DNA of 7,751 bases, taken from the NCBI GenBank assembly GCA_037140375.1, contig JBAXER010000101.1, positions 1 through 7,751 on the forward strand. The letters run 5' to 3'. The stretch is from WLMZ01 sp037140375. GTDB lineage: Bacteria > Actinomycetota > Acidimicrobiia > Acidimicrobiales > Ilumatobacteraceae. This document shows positions 1-6,446 of the stretch, piece after piece. The position numbers and the translations under genes were made by a program. Position 1 is the stretch's first letter; each line of letters starts with the position of its first letter. The notes beneath the pieces are model-generated. The model searched no databases. It saw only the letters and a list, made by a program, of their open reading frames with translations, and had not been told where the DNA came from.

Positions 1-326
1 CCCTGAACCAGTTTCTGAATGGCCTCTTCGTTTGAGTTGAAGATGGTGAGGCTGATGTTGCCCCAACTCTTCAACAGATCGGGATCGTCGTACTCGGCCC
101 ATGTGAACATGTTGAGGTTCTTGGCGAACTTCTTCGGCTCGGTGCCGCCCGAATTCTGCGAAGCATTGGTATTCGAGCTTGAGCTACTGCCACATGCGGC
201 GAGCGCAGCGAGTGCAGCGGCTCCACCGCCGAGTGCCAAGAATCGACGACGGTTGATGGTGGCAGCCACGCGCTGAGCTGCCTGTTTCGAGATAAGAATT
301 CGAGAGGTGTCGTCTGAATGATTCAT
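1..326 (-). CDS. Polyamine ABC transporter substrate-binding lipoprotein, PotD-like (N-terminal part only)
   Basis: This reading frame is open from ATG at 326 to the left edge and gives 108 residues of a longer protein. Residues 26-30 (RRRFL) form a twin-arginine motif. A hydrophobic Ala/Leu/Gly stretch (31-44) follows, then the lipobox L-A-A-C with the lipidated cysteine at C45, and a Ser/Asn/Gly-rich linker (46-62). The mature start, MFTWAEYDDPDLLKSW followed by FNSNEEAIQKL, matches the opening of spermidine/putrescine binding proteins of the PotD/PotF type. The protein should therefore be Tat-exported, anchored outside the membrane, and deliver polyamine to its permease. A Shine-Dalgarno sequence AGAAAGGG (minus strand, 336-343) lies 9 bases before the ATG, which supports this start. 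It lies 76 bases downstream of potA on the same strand, so the two are probably co-transcribed. The exact ligand cannot be read from this fragment. Confidence 0.88.
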   Translation of the reverse strand, partial: MNHSDDTSRILISKQAAQRVAATINRRRFLALGGGAAALAALAACGSSSSSNTNASQNSGGTEPKKFAKNLNMFTWAEYDDPDLLKSWGNISLTIFNSNEEAIQKLVQ

Positions 327-385
327 TGCGTGTGGCCCTTTCTGGAGACCTATTCGGCATGTTAGGAACGTTGGTGGAGCGATTT

Positions 386-399
386 GTCGGCGAGCCGAC
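386..399 (-). other. Inverted repeat in the potA to potD-like gap
   Basis: GTCGGC and GCCGAC are perfect 6-base arms around two bases. On the minus-strand transcript this would fold as a five-pair stem with a CUCG tetraloop, starting three bases after the potA stop codon. No run of U follows, so it is not a standard intrinsic terminator. It could protect the 3' end of the potA message or partly attenuate transcription into the binding-protein gene. It is short enough that chance cannot be excluded. Confidence 0.4.
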
Positions 400-402
400 G
401 GG

Positions 403-1524
403 TTATTCGAGAGCAATTTCCTCGGCTGGATCGGGCAGTACGAGATCGGCCTGCTCGGCAGAGAACTGGTACACCTCGGATTCATCCCAATGACAAAACA
501 CGGGATCTCCGGGGGCCAGGCGCGGCGCGCCTTGACGAGGAAGCATCGAGAGCACATCGCGCTCGGCAGTGCGCACTACGTATTGCAACACGTCGCCGTA
601 ATGCGAAACTCCAGCAACGGTGCCGGCGATCACGTTGTGCGAGCGGCCGGGGTCGGCGCTGCTGAGTTGAATGCACTCGGGGCGGATAGCAGCAAGCGCT
701 GGCTGACCTTGAGCGACGCGCTCTTCGGGGCTTGATGACACGAAGACCGTGCCGTCACTGGCACGTACACCGTGGCCGGTAGAAACACCGCGCCAGAAAT
801 TGTTGCGGCCAATGAATCCAGCAACAAACGCCGACGATGGTCGTTCGTAGACCGTCTCTGGGTCGGCGAGTTGCTCGATATGACCATCAAGCATGATCGC
901 AATACGATCGCTCATTCCCATGGCCTCTTCTTGGTCGTGCGTGACGAAGACGAAGGTGATGCCAAGCTGGCTCTGCAGGAGTTTCAGTTCGATCTGCATT
1001 TCTTCACGAAGCTTGCGGTCGAGGGCGCCGAGCGGCTCGTCGAGCAGCAGCACACTTGGTCGGTTCACTAACGCTCGAGCGAGAGCAATACGTTGCTGCT
1101 GACCACCGGACATCTGGCGAGGCTTGCGATCGGCGAGCTTGGTCATCTTCACCATGTCGAGCGCTTCGGCGACGCGAATGGCGATATCGGTTTTGGACAC
1201 ATGACGTTGGCGTAAGCCGTAGGCCACGTTCTCGGAGACTGACATGTGAGGAAACAATGCGTACTGCTGAAAGACCGTGTTGACGTCTCGCTTGTATGGC
1301 GGCACGCCCTGCACAAACTCGCCGCTGATGCGAATATGGCCTTCGTCGGGCTGCTCGAAGCCGGCGAGCATTCGAAGCGTTGTTGTCTTGCCACAGCCGC
1401 TGGGACCGAGCAACGACAAGAACTCACCAGCATGAATATTGAGGTTGAGTTTGTCGACGGCAACCATCGAGCCGAAGCACTTGGTTACGTCGACAAGTTC
1501 GACGCTGCCGCGATCTTGACTCAT
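403..1524 (-). CDS. potA: Polyamine ABC transporter ATP-binding protein PotA
   Basis: This is a 373-residue ABC ATPase, close to the usual length of about 370-380 for PotA. The motifs are complete and in order: Walker A GPSGCGKTT (40-48), Q-loop Q86 in FQQYALFPHMSV, signature MSGGQQQR (138-145), Walker B LLLDEP (159-164), D-loop GALD and H-loop H196. A C-terminal TOBE-type region (about 278-360) follows, as in the polyamine and other CUT1-like importers. It would energise polyamine uptake at the inner face of the membrane. The frame stays open upstream to 1719, but I chose ATG 1524: homology begins right after it (VELVDVTKCFG), and the longer version would run into the divergent aminotransferase gene. 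A G-rich stretch (GGGGGT) lies about 9 bases upstream as a weak ribosome binding site. It is the first gene of a minus-strand unit that continues with the binding protein. A ferric or other CUT1 substrate is less likely, given the PotD-like neighbour. Confidence 0.92.
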   Translation of the reverse strand: MSQDRGSVELVDVTKCFGSMVAVDKLNLNIHAGEFLSLLGPSGCGKTTTLRMLAGFEQPDEGHIRISGEFVQGVPPYKRDVNTVFQQYALFPHMSVSENVAYGLRQRHVSKTDIAIRVAEALDMVKMTKLADRKPRQMSGGQQQRIALARALVNRPSVLLLDEPLGALDRKLREEMQIELKLLQSQLGITFVFVTHDQEEAMGMSDRIAIMLDGHIEQLADPETVYERPSSAFVAGFIGRNNFWRGVSTGHGVRASDGTVFVSSSPEERVAQGQPALAAIRPECIQLSSADPGRSHNVIAGTVAGVSHYGDVLQYVVRTAERDVLSMLPRQGAPRLAPGDPVFCHWDESEVYQFSAEQADLVLPDPAEEIALE

Positions 1525-1546
1525 ACCCTCGTACCCCCATCTTTGC

Positions 1547-1567
1547 GGTGTCGACAGTGTAGACACC
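1547..1567. promoter_or_regulatory. 21-bp palindromic operator candidate in the potA/aminotransferase divergent region
   Basis: The arms GGTGTCnACA and TGTnGACACC surround a central G, so 9 of 10 base pairs are symmetric. The dyad lies in the 152-base gap between two divergent genes, 22 bases from the potA start and 109 bases from the aminotransferase start. It covers a possible potA -10 hexamer. Such a long, near-perfect dyad is typical of a dimeric repressor site (TetR- or GntR-like), but no regulator gene is visible here, so the binding protein is unknown. Confidence 0.65.
1556..1561 (-). promoter_or_regulatory. Possible potA -10 element (TACACT)
   Basis: On the minus strand TACACT matches the actinobacterial TANNNT -10 pattern. 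Transcription starting about 7 bases further on would give a 5' leader of roughly 25 bases before the potA ATG, enough to hold the G-rich ribosome binding site. No convincing -35 was found 16-18 bases upstream. The hexamer sits inside the dyad at 1547-1567, so a bound repressor would cover it. Confidence 0.35.
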
Positions 1568-1639
1568 ACGTGCAACCGCGAACGAACCATTCGATTGCGC
1601 TGACGAGCCAATTCACGCTGTTGAAACAACACAGCACAT

Positions 1640-1668
1640 TTGCCCTTCCGCGGCGAGAGGTGCAGTAT
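1640..1668 (+). promoter_or_regulatory. Candidate promoter of the aminotransferase gene, apparently leaderless
   Basis: TTGCCC (1640-1645), a 17-base spacer and CAGTAT (1663-1668) form a plausible sigma-70-type promoter. The -10 ends 8 bases before the ATG at 1677, so transcription would begin at or next to the start codon. The only purine-rich stretch, GAGAGG at 1655-1660, is 16 bases from the ATG, too far for normal ribosome binding. Confidence 0.45.
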
Positions 1669-1676
1669 CGGTAGCC

Positions 1677-3074
1677 ATGGACCCACAGATCGCTCACGCC
1701 GACGACAACGTTGATGCATTGCAGCAAGCTGCTCGGCGCCATTTGTGGGGACACTTCACTCAACTCAACGGGTTCCAGACCGAGCCAATGCCCATCATCA
1801 CCCGCGGCGAGGGCAACTACATCTTCGACCAGAACGGTCATCGGTTGCTCGACGGATTGTCTGGATTGTTCACCGTGCAAGTCGGTCACGGACGGCGCGA
1901 ACTCGCCGAGGCAGCCACGCAACAAGCCGCCACCTTGGCCTACTTTCCGCTGTGGAGCTTTGGCCACGAGCCAGGCATACGACTCGCTGCTCGCCTTGCC
2001 GAGTTGGCCCCTGGCGATTTGAACCGCGTCTTCTTCACCTCGAGCGGAAGCGAGGCCGTAGAGAGCGCATGGAAGTTGGCGGTGCAATACTTCGCCGAAA
2101 TTGGCCAACCGATGCGGCGCAAAATCATCAGCCGGCACTACGCGTACCACGGCACCACGCTGGGGGCGCTTTCGATTACGGGTATCCCCGCGATCAAGAA
2201 TCCATGGGAGCCCTTACTGCCGGGCACCGTGAAGGTCGTGAACACCAACAGCTATCGCTGTGGCATGTGCGCCGCCGCCGGATCGTGCACACTGGCCTGC
2301 GCCGACGACATTGAGACGCGCATCATCATGGAGGGCCCCGACTCAGTCGCTTGCGTCATTCTCGAACCGGTACAGAACACCGGCGGCGCGCTGGTGCCTC
2401 CCCCGGGCTACTGGAAGCGAGTTCGCGAGATCTGCGATCGCTATGGCGTGCTGCTCATCAGCGACGAAGTGATCTGTGCGTTCGGCCGGCTTGGGCATTG
2501 GTTCGGTTGCCAGCGCTTCGACTATCAGCCCGACATGATCACCTTCGCAAAGGGGGTCACCAGTGGTTACGCCCCGCTGGGCGGCGTCATCGTCAGCGAT
2601 CGAATCGCTGCGCCGTTTCTCGAAGAGGGCCGCACCTTTCTGCATGGCCTCACCTTTGGCGGCCACCCGGTGAGCTGCGCGGTAGCGCTCGCCAACATCG
2701 ACATCCTCGAACGCGAAGACCTACCCGGCAATGTGTTGCGCAACGAAGCAGTGTTCGACGACGTGATGGCCCGTATCGCCGCCACACCGATTGTCGGCGA
2801 GGTTCGCGGCTGCGGCTACTTCCGTGTGGCAGAACTCGTAAAGGACAAGAAGAACAAGACCACATTCACCGACGACGAATGCGATTGGCTGCTGCGCGGC
2901 TATCTCTCACCAATGCTCTACAAGGCTGGGCTCTTCTGTCGTGCCGACGATCGAGCCGACCCGGTGGTGGTGCTCTCGCCTCCGCTTACCTGCGGACCCG
3001 ACGAGTTGCGCTTCATCGGCGACACCGTGGTTGAGGTCTTCAACAACGCATGGGAAGCATTCCAGTCGCGCTGA
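1677..3074 (+). CDS. Class III PLP-dependent omega-aminotransferase, probably putrescine- or other amine-pyruvate type
   Basis: This is a 465-residue fold-type I aminotransferase of the usual length. Visible active-site elements are the phosphate-binding S123-G124-S125, the ring-stacking Y157-H158-G159, D263 in ISDEVICAFGR, the Schiff-base lysine K292 in FAKGVTSGYAPLGG, and T326 in HGLTFGGHP. Members of this family move an amino group from a terminal amine (putrescine, GABA, beta-alanine, taurine and others) to pyruvate or 2-oxoglutarate. The putrescine assignment rests on the neighbours: a divergent polyamine importer and a nearby 4-aminobutyraldehyde dehydrogenase. A four-cysteine patch (C195, C198, C204, C208) lies in the region where related omega-aminotransferases carry an RCP...C...CA motif. 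ATG 1677 is the natural start: family-like sequence begins within 20 residues, and a -10-like hexamer sits 8 bases before it. A GABA or beta-alanine aminotransferase is the main alternative. Confidence 0.88.
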   Translation: MDPQIAHADDNVDALQQAARRHLWGHFTQLNGFQTEPMPIITRGEGNYIFDQNGHRLLDGLSGLFTVQVGHGRRELAEAATQQAATLAYFPLWSFGHEPGIRLAARLAELAPGDLNRVFFTSSGSEAVESAWKLAVQYFAEIGQPMRRKIISRHYAYHGTTLGALSITGIPAIKNPWEPLLPGTVKVVNTNSYRCGMCAAAGSCTLACADDIETRIIMEGPDSVACVILEPVQNTGGALVPPPGYWKRVREICDRYGVLLISDEVICAFGRLGHWFGCQRFDYQPDMITFAKGVTSGYAPLGGVIVSDRIAAPFLEEGRTFLHGLTFGGHPVSCAVALANIDILEREDLPGNVLRNEAVFDDVMARIAATPIVGEVRGCGYFRVAELVKDKKNKTTFTDDECDWLLRGYLSPMLYKAGLFCRADDRADPVVVLSPPLTCGPDELRFIGDTVVEVFNNAWEAFQSR

Positions 3075-3157
3075 GCATCATCGCTTTGATCGATGCGCAA
3101 GTACTAAGCATTCGTGAGTAACGAGTTTGCCTGACCCTTGAGCGCGAGAAGGACTGC

Positions 3158-3697
3158 ATGAGCACTACCGACCAGCCGATGTTTGAGCACCACTGCGAGG
3201 CATGTCGAATCATCGATCGATTCGATGGCGTCGAAGACGGACAGATCGGCGCACCCGCCCACTTCAGCGTTCTCGATGAGCGACGCCTCTTCACCACGCT
3301 TCGCAAAGCCGAAGGTTCAATCGCCGACGGCGTCACCTCATTCGCCGGGTCGATGAAGTTCGTCTACATCCACGGCATCTGGTTCGGCATCTGGGTTGCG
3401 CTCAACGTCGGCCTCGCCGGAGTGAGCCGCGAGTTCGACAAATTTCCGTTTGGTCTCCTGACGATGATCGTGTCGCTCGAAGCCATCTTTCTTGCCACGT
3501 TCGTGATGATCAGCCAGAACCGCCAAGCCGCTCGCTCAGACATTCGTAGTCGACTCGACTTTGAGAACAACCTTCGATCCGAAATCTGGTCGGTACACAT
3601 CGGCCAAGCGCTTGGCATCGATGTTCCTCATGTTGAGGACCTCGTGAAACGAGCAATAGCGGCCGCCGAAGACCAACTAGATCGCGATGCCGTCTAG
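3158..3697 (+). CDS. DUF1003 family two-helix membrane protein
   Basis: This is a 179-residue protein with an N-terminal HHCEAC segment (11-16), a hydrophilic region, two hydrophobic helices (about 67-89 and 98-118), and the DUF1003 signature SQNRQAARSDIRSRLDFENNL directly after the second helix (119-139). Residues 140-179 form a soluble, probably helical, charged tail. DUF1003 proteins are small inner-membrane proteins of unknown biochemical role, so no function is assigned. A clear Shine-Dalgarno GAGAAGG (3146-3152) lies 5 bases before the ATG, fixing the start. It follows the aminotransferase by 83 bases on the same strand, with no obvious terminator between, so read-through is possible. 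Its TAG stop overlaps the stop of the convergent aldehyde dehydrogenase gene within one CTAG. The single CxxC pair near the N-terminus might bind metal with the adjacent histidines, but this is speculative. Confidence 0.85.
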   Translation: MSTTDQPMFEHHCEACRIIDRFDGVEDGQIGAPAHFSVLDERRLFTTLRKAEGSIADGVTSFAGSMKFVYIHGIWFGIWVALNVGLAGVSREFDKFPFGLLTMIVSLEAIFLATFVMISQNRQAARSDIRSRLDFENNLRSEIWSVHIGQALGIDVPHVEDLVKRAIAAAEDQLDRDAV

Positions 3698-5121
3698 CTG
3701 TTGATGTTGGCCATCACGTGCTTGATGCGCGTGTAGTCGTCGAGCGCATAGGCCGACAGGTCTTTGCCGTAGCCGCTCTTCTTATAACCGCCGTGCGGCA
3801 TCTCGGCGACGAGTGGGATGTGGGTGTTGATCCACACACAACCAAAATCGAGACGCTTCGACATGCGCATCGCACGACCGAAGTCGCGGGTCCACACCGA
3901 CGACGCGAGGCCGTAGTCGACGCCGTTAGCCCACCGCACAGCCTCGTCTTCATCGGAGAATTTCTGCACAGTGATGACCGGACCGAACATTTCGTTCTGC
4001 ACCATTTCGTCGGTCTGACGAAGGTTGGCCACAACCGTTGGAGCGTAGAAGTAACCCGAGGAACCAACACGAGCGCCTCCAGCGACGACGTTGGCATGAT
4101 CGGGGGCACGGTCGAGGAAGCCAGTGACGCGAGCGAGTTGATTGGCATTGTTCACGGGGCCGTACAACACGTCTTCGTCGTCGGGCATACCGGTCTTAAT
4201 GCCAGCCGCCGCGGCACCGAGCGCAGCAACGAACTCGTCGTAAATGCCGGGCGCTACAAGCACTCGCGTGGCGGCGGTGCAGTCTTGACCGGCATTGAAG
4301 AACCCGGCGGTGGAGATGCCTTCGACGGCGGCCTCTATGTCGGCGTCGTCGAACACCACCACGGGCGCTTTGCCACCAAGTTCGAGATGAAGACGCTTGA
4401 GGCTGTGCGAGGCTGCCTCGGCCACTTCCATGCCTGCGCGCACTGAGCCCGTAATGCTGACCATCGATGGGATGTCGTGCACGACCATTGAGCGGCCAGT
4501 ATCGCGGTCGCCGCAAATCACGTTGAACACACCGGCGGGCAAGAACTCGGCAGCGATCTCGGCGAGCAGCGTTGCGCTAGCCGGAGTGGTGTCGCTGGGC
4601 TTGAGCACAACGGTGTTACCGGCTGCCAGAGCTGGCGCAAACTTCCACACCGCCATCATCATCGGATAGTTCCATGGCGCTACTTGCGCGCACACTCCAA
4701 CTGGTTCACGGCGGATGTAACTGGTCATGCCGCGCATGTACTCGCCAGCCGACTTGCCATCGAGGTTGCGCGCTGCGGCCGCAAAGAAACGAATCTGATC
4801 GACCATCGGCGGGATCTCTTCGCTGCGGGTGAGCCCGATGGGCTTGCCCGTATTTTCGACCTCGAGCGCAATGAGTTCTTCGGCGCGAGCCTCAACAGCA
4901 TCGGCAATACGGAACAGCGCCAGCGATCGCTCTGATGGCGTGCTGTCTTTCCAGTCTTCAAACGCTGCGGCAGCCACGGTCATCGCGTGATGCACGTCGG
5001 CTTCGCCAGACAACGCAGCAGTTGCGTACTGCTGACCGGTTGCAGGATTGATGACAGCGGTGGTGCGACCATCGGCTGCATCGACATGCTGACCATTGAT
5101 GAAGTTCTGGAAACCCTGCAT
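3694..5121 (-). CDS. patD: Gamma-aminobutyraldehyde dehydrogenase (NAD-dependent), PatD/YdcW-like
   Basis: This is a 475-residue aldehyde dehydrogenase, almost the same length as E. coli PatD (474). The active-site set is complete: PWN with N151, LKPS with K174, general base E247 in LELGGK, and nucleophile C281 in NAGQDCTAA. Several stretches read as in PatD, notably IRREPVGV-APWNYP, KAPVVVFDDADIEAAVEG and, at the end, MPHGGYKKSGYGKD followed by DYTRIKHVM. It should oxidise 4-aminobutanal to GABA, the step after putrescine transamination; other amino-aldehydes such as 3-aminopropanal or betaine aldehyde are possible. The start at 5121 is supported by GAGAGGA on the minus strand (5130-5136), 8 bases before the ATG. 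It is divergent from ald, with a 21-bp dyad in the shared promoter region, and its stop overlaps the stop of the convergent DUF1003 gene. Confidence 0.9.
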   Translation of the reverse strand: MQGFQNFINGQHVDAADGRTTAVINPATGQQYATAALSGEADVHHAMTVAAAAFEDWKDSTPSERSLALFRIADAVEARAEELIALEVENTGKPIGLTRSEEIPPMVDQIRFFAAAARNLDGKSAGEYMRGMTSYIRREPVGVCAQVAPWNYPMMMAVWKFAPALAAGNTVVLKPSDTTPASATLLAEIAAEFLPAGVFNVICGDRDTGRSMVVHDIPSMVSITGSVRAGMEVAEAASHSLKRLHLELGGKAPVVVFDDADIEAAVEGISTAGFFNAGQDCTAATRVLVAPGIYDEFVAALGAAAAGIKTGMPDDEDVLYGPVNNANQLARVTGFLDRAPDHANVVAGGARVGSSGYFYAPTVVANLRQTDEMVQNEMFGPVITVQKFSDEDEAVRWANGVDYGLASSVWTRDFGRAMRMSKRLDFGCVWINTHIPLVAEMPHGGYKKSGYGKDLSAYALDDYTRIKHVMANINS

Positions 5122-5161
5122 GGGCTTGGTCCTCTCGTGGGGTGACGGGTCTGTACAACGA

Positions 5162-5182
5162 CTAGATCTCGCAGAAATCTAG
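5162..5182. promoter_or_regulatory. 21-bp dyad, operator candidate in the patD/ald divergent region
   Basis: The arms CTAGATnTC and GAnATCTAG surround a three-base centre, so 8 of 10 pairs are symmetric, including an uninterrupted 6-base outer arm on each side. The dyad is 41 bases from the patD start and 66 bases from the ald start, so one bound dimer could control both. Alanine dehydrogenase genes in actinobacteria are often controlled by Lrp/AsnC-type regulators, which makes that family a reasonable first guess. The sequence does not resemble the dyad at 1547-1567, implying a different regulator. Confidence 0.5.
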
Positions 5183-5235
5183 ATCACTGCGGCGCGGCGC
5201 TCAACACACCGTCACAGCACCTCTCCAGAACTTGG

Positions 5236-5241
5236 CAGTAT
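5236..5241 (+). promoter_or_regulatory. Candidate -10 of ald, apparently leaderless
   Basis: CAGTAT, the same hexamer seen before the aminotransferase gene, ends 6 bases before the ald ATG at 5248. There is no purine-rich ribosome binding site in the 15 bases upstream. No good -35 was found 16-18 bases upstream, so the call rests on the hexamer, its spacing and the shared GCAGTAT context. Confidence 0.35.
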
Positions 5242-5247
5242 GTTCCC

Positions 5248-6396
5248 ATGAGCACTCCCCCACCCGTTCAGTCCGGCCTTCGTAGTGTTGGCGTACCACG
5301 CGAGATCAAGACCGCCGAATACCGTGTGGCGATGACTCCCGACGGCGTGCGCGAGTTCGAGCGCCACGGCATTGAGGTGTTCATCGAGACTCACGCTGGT
5401 GAGGGCGCCAGCATCGCCGATGCCGATTACGTGGCTGCTGGCGCAACCATCGTTCCCACTGCAGCCGACGCGTGGGCGCAAGAAATGGTCGTCAAGGTCA
5501 AAGAACCAAAGGCCGAAGAGTTTCAGTTCTTACGACCCGACCTCACGCTGTTCACCTATCTGCATCTGGCGGCGTATCCCGCCGTGGCGGCGGCCCTGTT
5601 GGCCGCAGGCACAACGGGCATCGCCTACGAGACGGTGCAAACCGAGAACGGCGCCCTTCCCTTGCTTGCGCCGATGAGCGAAGTAGCCGGCCGCCTGGCA
5701 CCGCAGTTGGGCGCCCATTATCTCGAGCGACACAACGGTGGCCGCGGCGTCTTGATGGGTGGAGCGCCCGGCGTGCGGCCCGCCAAGGTGGTGGTACTCG
5801 GAGCCGGCAACGTTGGCTGGAACGCTGCGTGGATTGCAGCGGGCATGGAGGCCGAGGTCGTGTTGTTCGACAAGAACATCGATCGCCTCCGCTGGGTCGA
5901 CCAGATTCAGAAAGGTCGCGTGGTCACCCTGGCCTCGAACCGCGGCGCGATCGAGCGCAACATCGCTGATGCCGACTTGGTGATCGGCGCGGTCCTCGTG
6001 GCAGGCGGCCGCGCTCCGGTGGTCGTGAGCGAAGACATGGTGCGCAGCATGAAGCCGGGCGCCGTCATCGTCGACGTTGCCATCGACCAAGGCGGCTGCG
6101 TCGAGACAATCCATGAAACCACGCACAACGATCCGGTCTACAACCTGCATGGGGTGCTGCATTATGGCGTCGGCAACATGCCTGGAGCAGTTCCGCACAC
6201 CAGCACATACGCGCTCACCAACGCCACGCTGCCCTATCAACTTGAGGTCGCGATGTTCGGCGCGGGCGGGGCCGCCCATCGCGATGCAGCGCTCGCTCAC
6301 GGGATCAACACGGTCGCTGGCCAACTCACCAACGGGCCAGCAGCCGAAGCGTTAGGTATGAGCTACGGCGACCCGGTGGCACTTCTCACACGCTGA
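5248..6396 (+). CDS. ald: Alanine dehydrogenase (NAD-dependent)
   Basis: This is a 382-residue enzyme interconverting L-alanine and pyruvate plus ammonium with NAD(H). Compared from memory with M. tuberculosis Ald (371 residues), it has the same catalytic set: substrate arginine R26 (EYRVAMTP), K85 (KVKEP), H106 (TYLHLAA) and D280 (VAIDQGGC). The Rossmann motif GAGNVG (185-190) is followed by D208, which favours NAD over NADP. Strongly conserved blocks include YETVQTENGALPLLAPMSEVAGR and TSTYALTNATLPY. The N-terminus is about 10 residues longer (a Pro-rich MSTPPPVQSG stretch) than the mycobacterial protein; no internal ATG or GTG just before the conserved core offers a clearly better start. 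It lies divergent from the aldehyde dehydrogenase gene and 50 bases upstream of the P450. In this context it would recycle alanine, made by a pyruvate-dependent aminotransferase, back to pyruvate while releasing ammonium. Confidence 0.95.
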   Translation: MSTPPPVQSGLRSVGVPREIKTAEYRVAMTPDGVREFERHGIEVFIETHAGEGASIADADYVAAGATIVPTAADAWAQEMVVKVKEPKAEEFQFLRPDLTLFTYLHLAAYPAVAAALLAAGTTGIAYETVQTENGALPLLAPMSEVAGRLAPQLGAHYLERHNGGRGVLMGGAPGVRPAKVVVLGAGNVGWNAAWIAAGMEAEVVLFDKNIDRLRWVDQIQKGRVVTLASNRGAIERNIADADLVIGAVLVAGGRAPVVVSEDMVRSMKPGAVIVDVAIDQGGCVETIHETTHNDPVYNLHGVLHYGVGNMPGAVPHTSTYALTNATLPYQLEVAMFGAGGAAHRDAALAHGINTVAGQLTNGPAAEALGMSYGDPVALLTR

Positions 6397-6433
6397 TCAA
6401 ACGGCCAACGAAGCCCCCTCCGGGCAAGACGAC

Positions 6434-6439
6434 TAGCGT
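6434..6439 (+). promoter_or_regulatory. Candidate -10 of the P450 gene, apparently leaderless
   Basis: TAGCGT fits TANNNT and ends exactly 7 bases before the ATG at 6447, the expected distance if the start codon's A is the first transcribed base. There is no Shine-Dalgarno sequence. This suggests the P450 has its own promoter in the 50-base gap after ald, even though read-through from ald remains possible. No -35 is evident. Confidence 0.45.
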
Positions 6440-6446
6440 CGCAGGC

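Noticed and set aside
1525..1719. N-terminal extension of PotA by 65 residues to an ATG at 1719
   Set aside because: The extension is Arg/Cys-rich, unlike PotA. It would cover the dyad and overlap the divergent aminotransferase gene, and ATG 1524 is directly followed by the conserved domain start.
1521..2150. 209-codon minus-strand frame across the potA/aminotransferase divergent region
   Set aside because: It overlaps the conserved start of the aminotransferase and the operator region, and its sequence resembles no family I know.
3075..3100. Small hairpin (CATCG/CGATG) after the aminotransferase stop as a terminator
   Set aside because: The stem is only five pairs with a seven-base loop and no T-run follows, so it is too weak to call.
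3207..3226. ATCGAT-rich self-complementary stretch in the DUF1003 gene
   Set aside because: It lies in coding sequence for the Ile-Ile-Asp-Arg-Phe-Asp segment, and the codons used explain the repetition.
3718..4446. 242-codon open frame on the plus strand inside patD
   Set aside because: It is antisense to the aldehyde dehydrogenase, whose catalytic motifs are intact. There is no recognisable domain and no supporting start signal.
5530..6324. 264-codon open frame on the minus strand inside ald
   Set aside because: It is fully antisense to a well-conserved alanine dehydrogenase. Its translation is rich in His, Arg and Val with no recognisable domain, as expected from a shadow frame in high-GC DNA.
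6413..6425. GCCC/GGGC hairpin after ald as a terminator
   Set aside because: It has four pairs and no T-run; probably chance in GC-rich spacer DNA.
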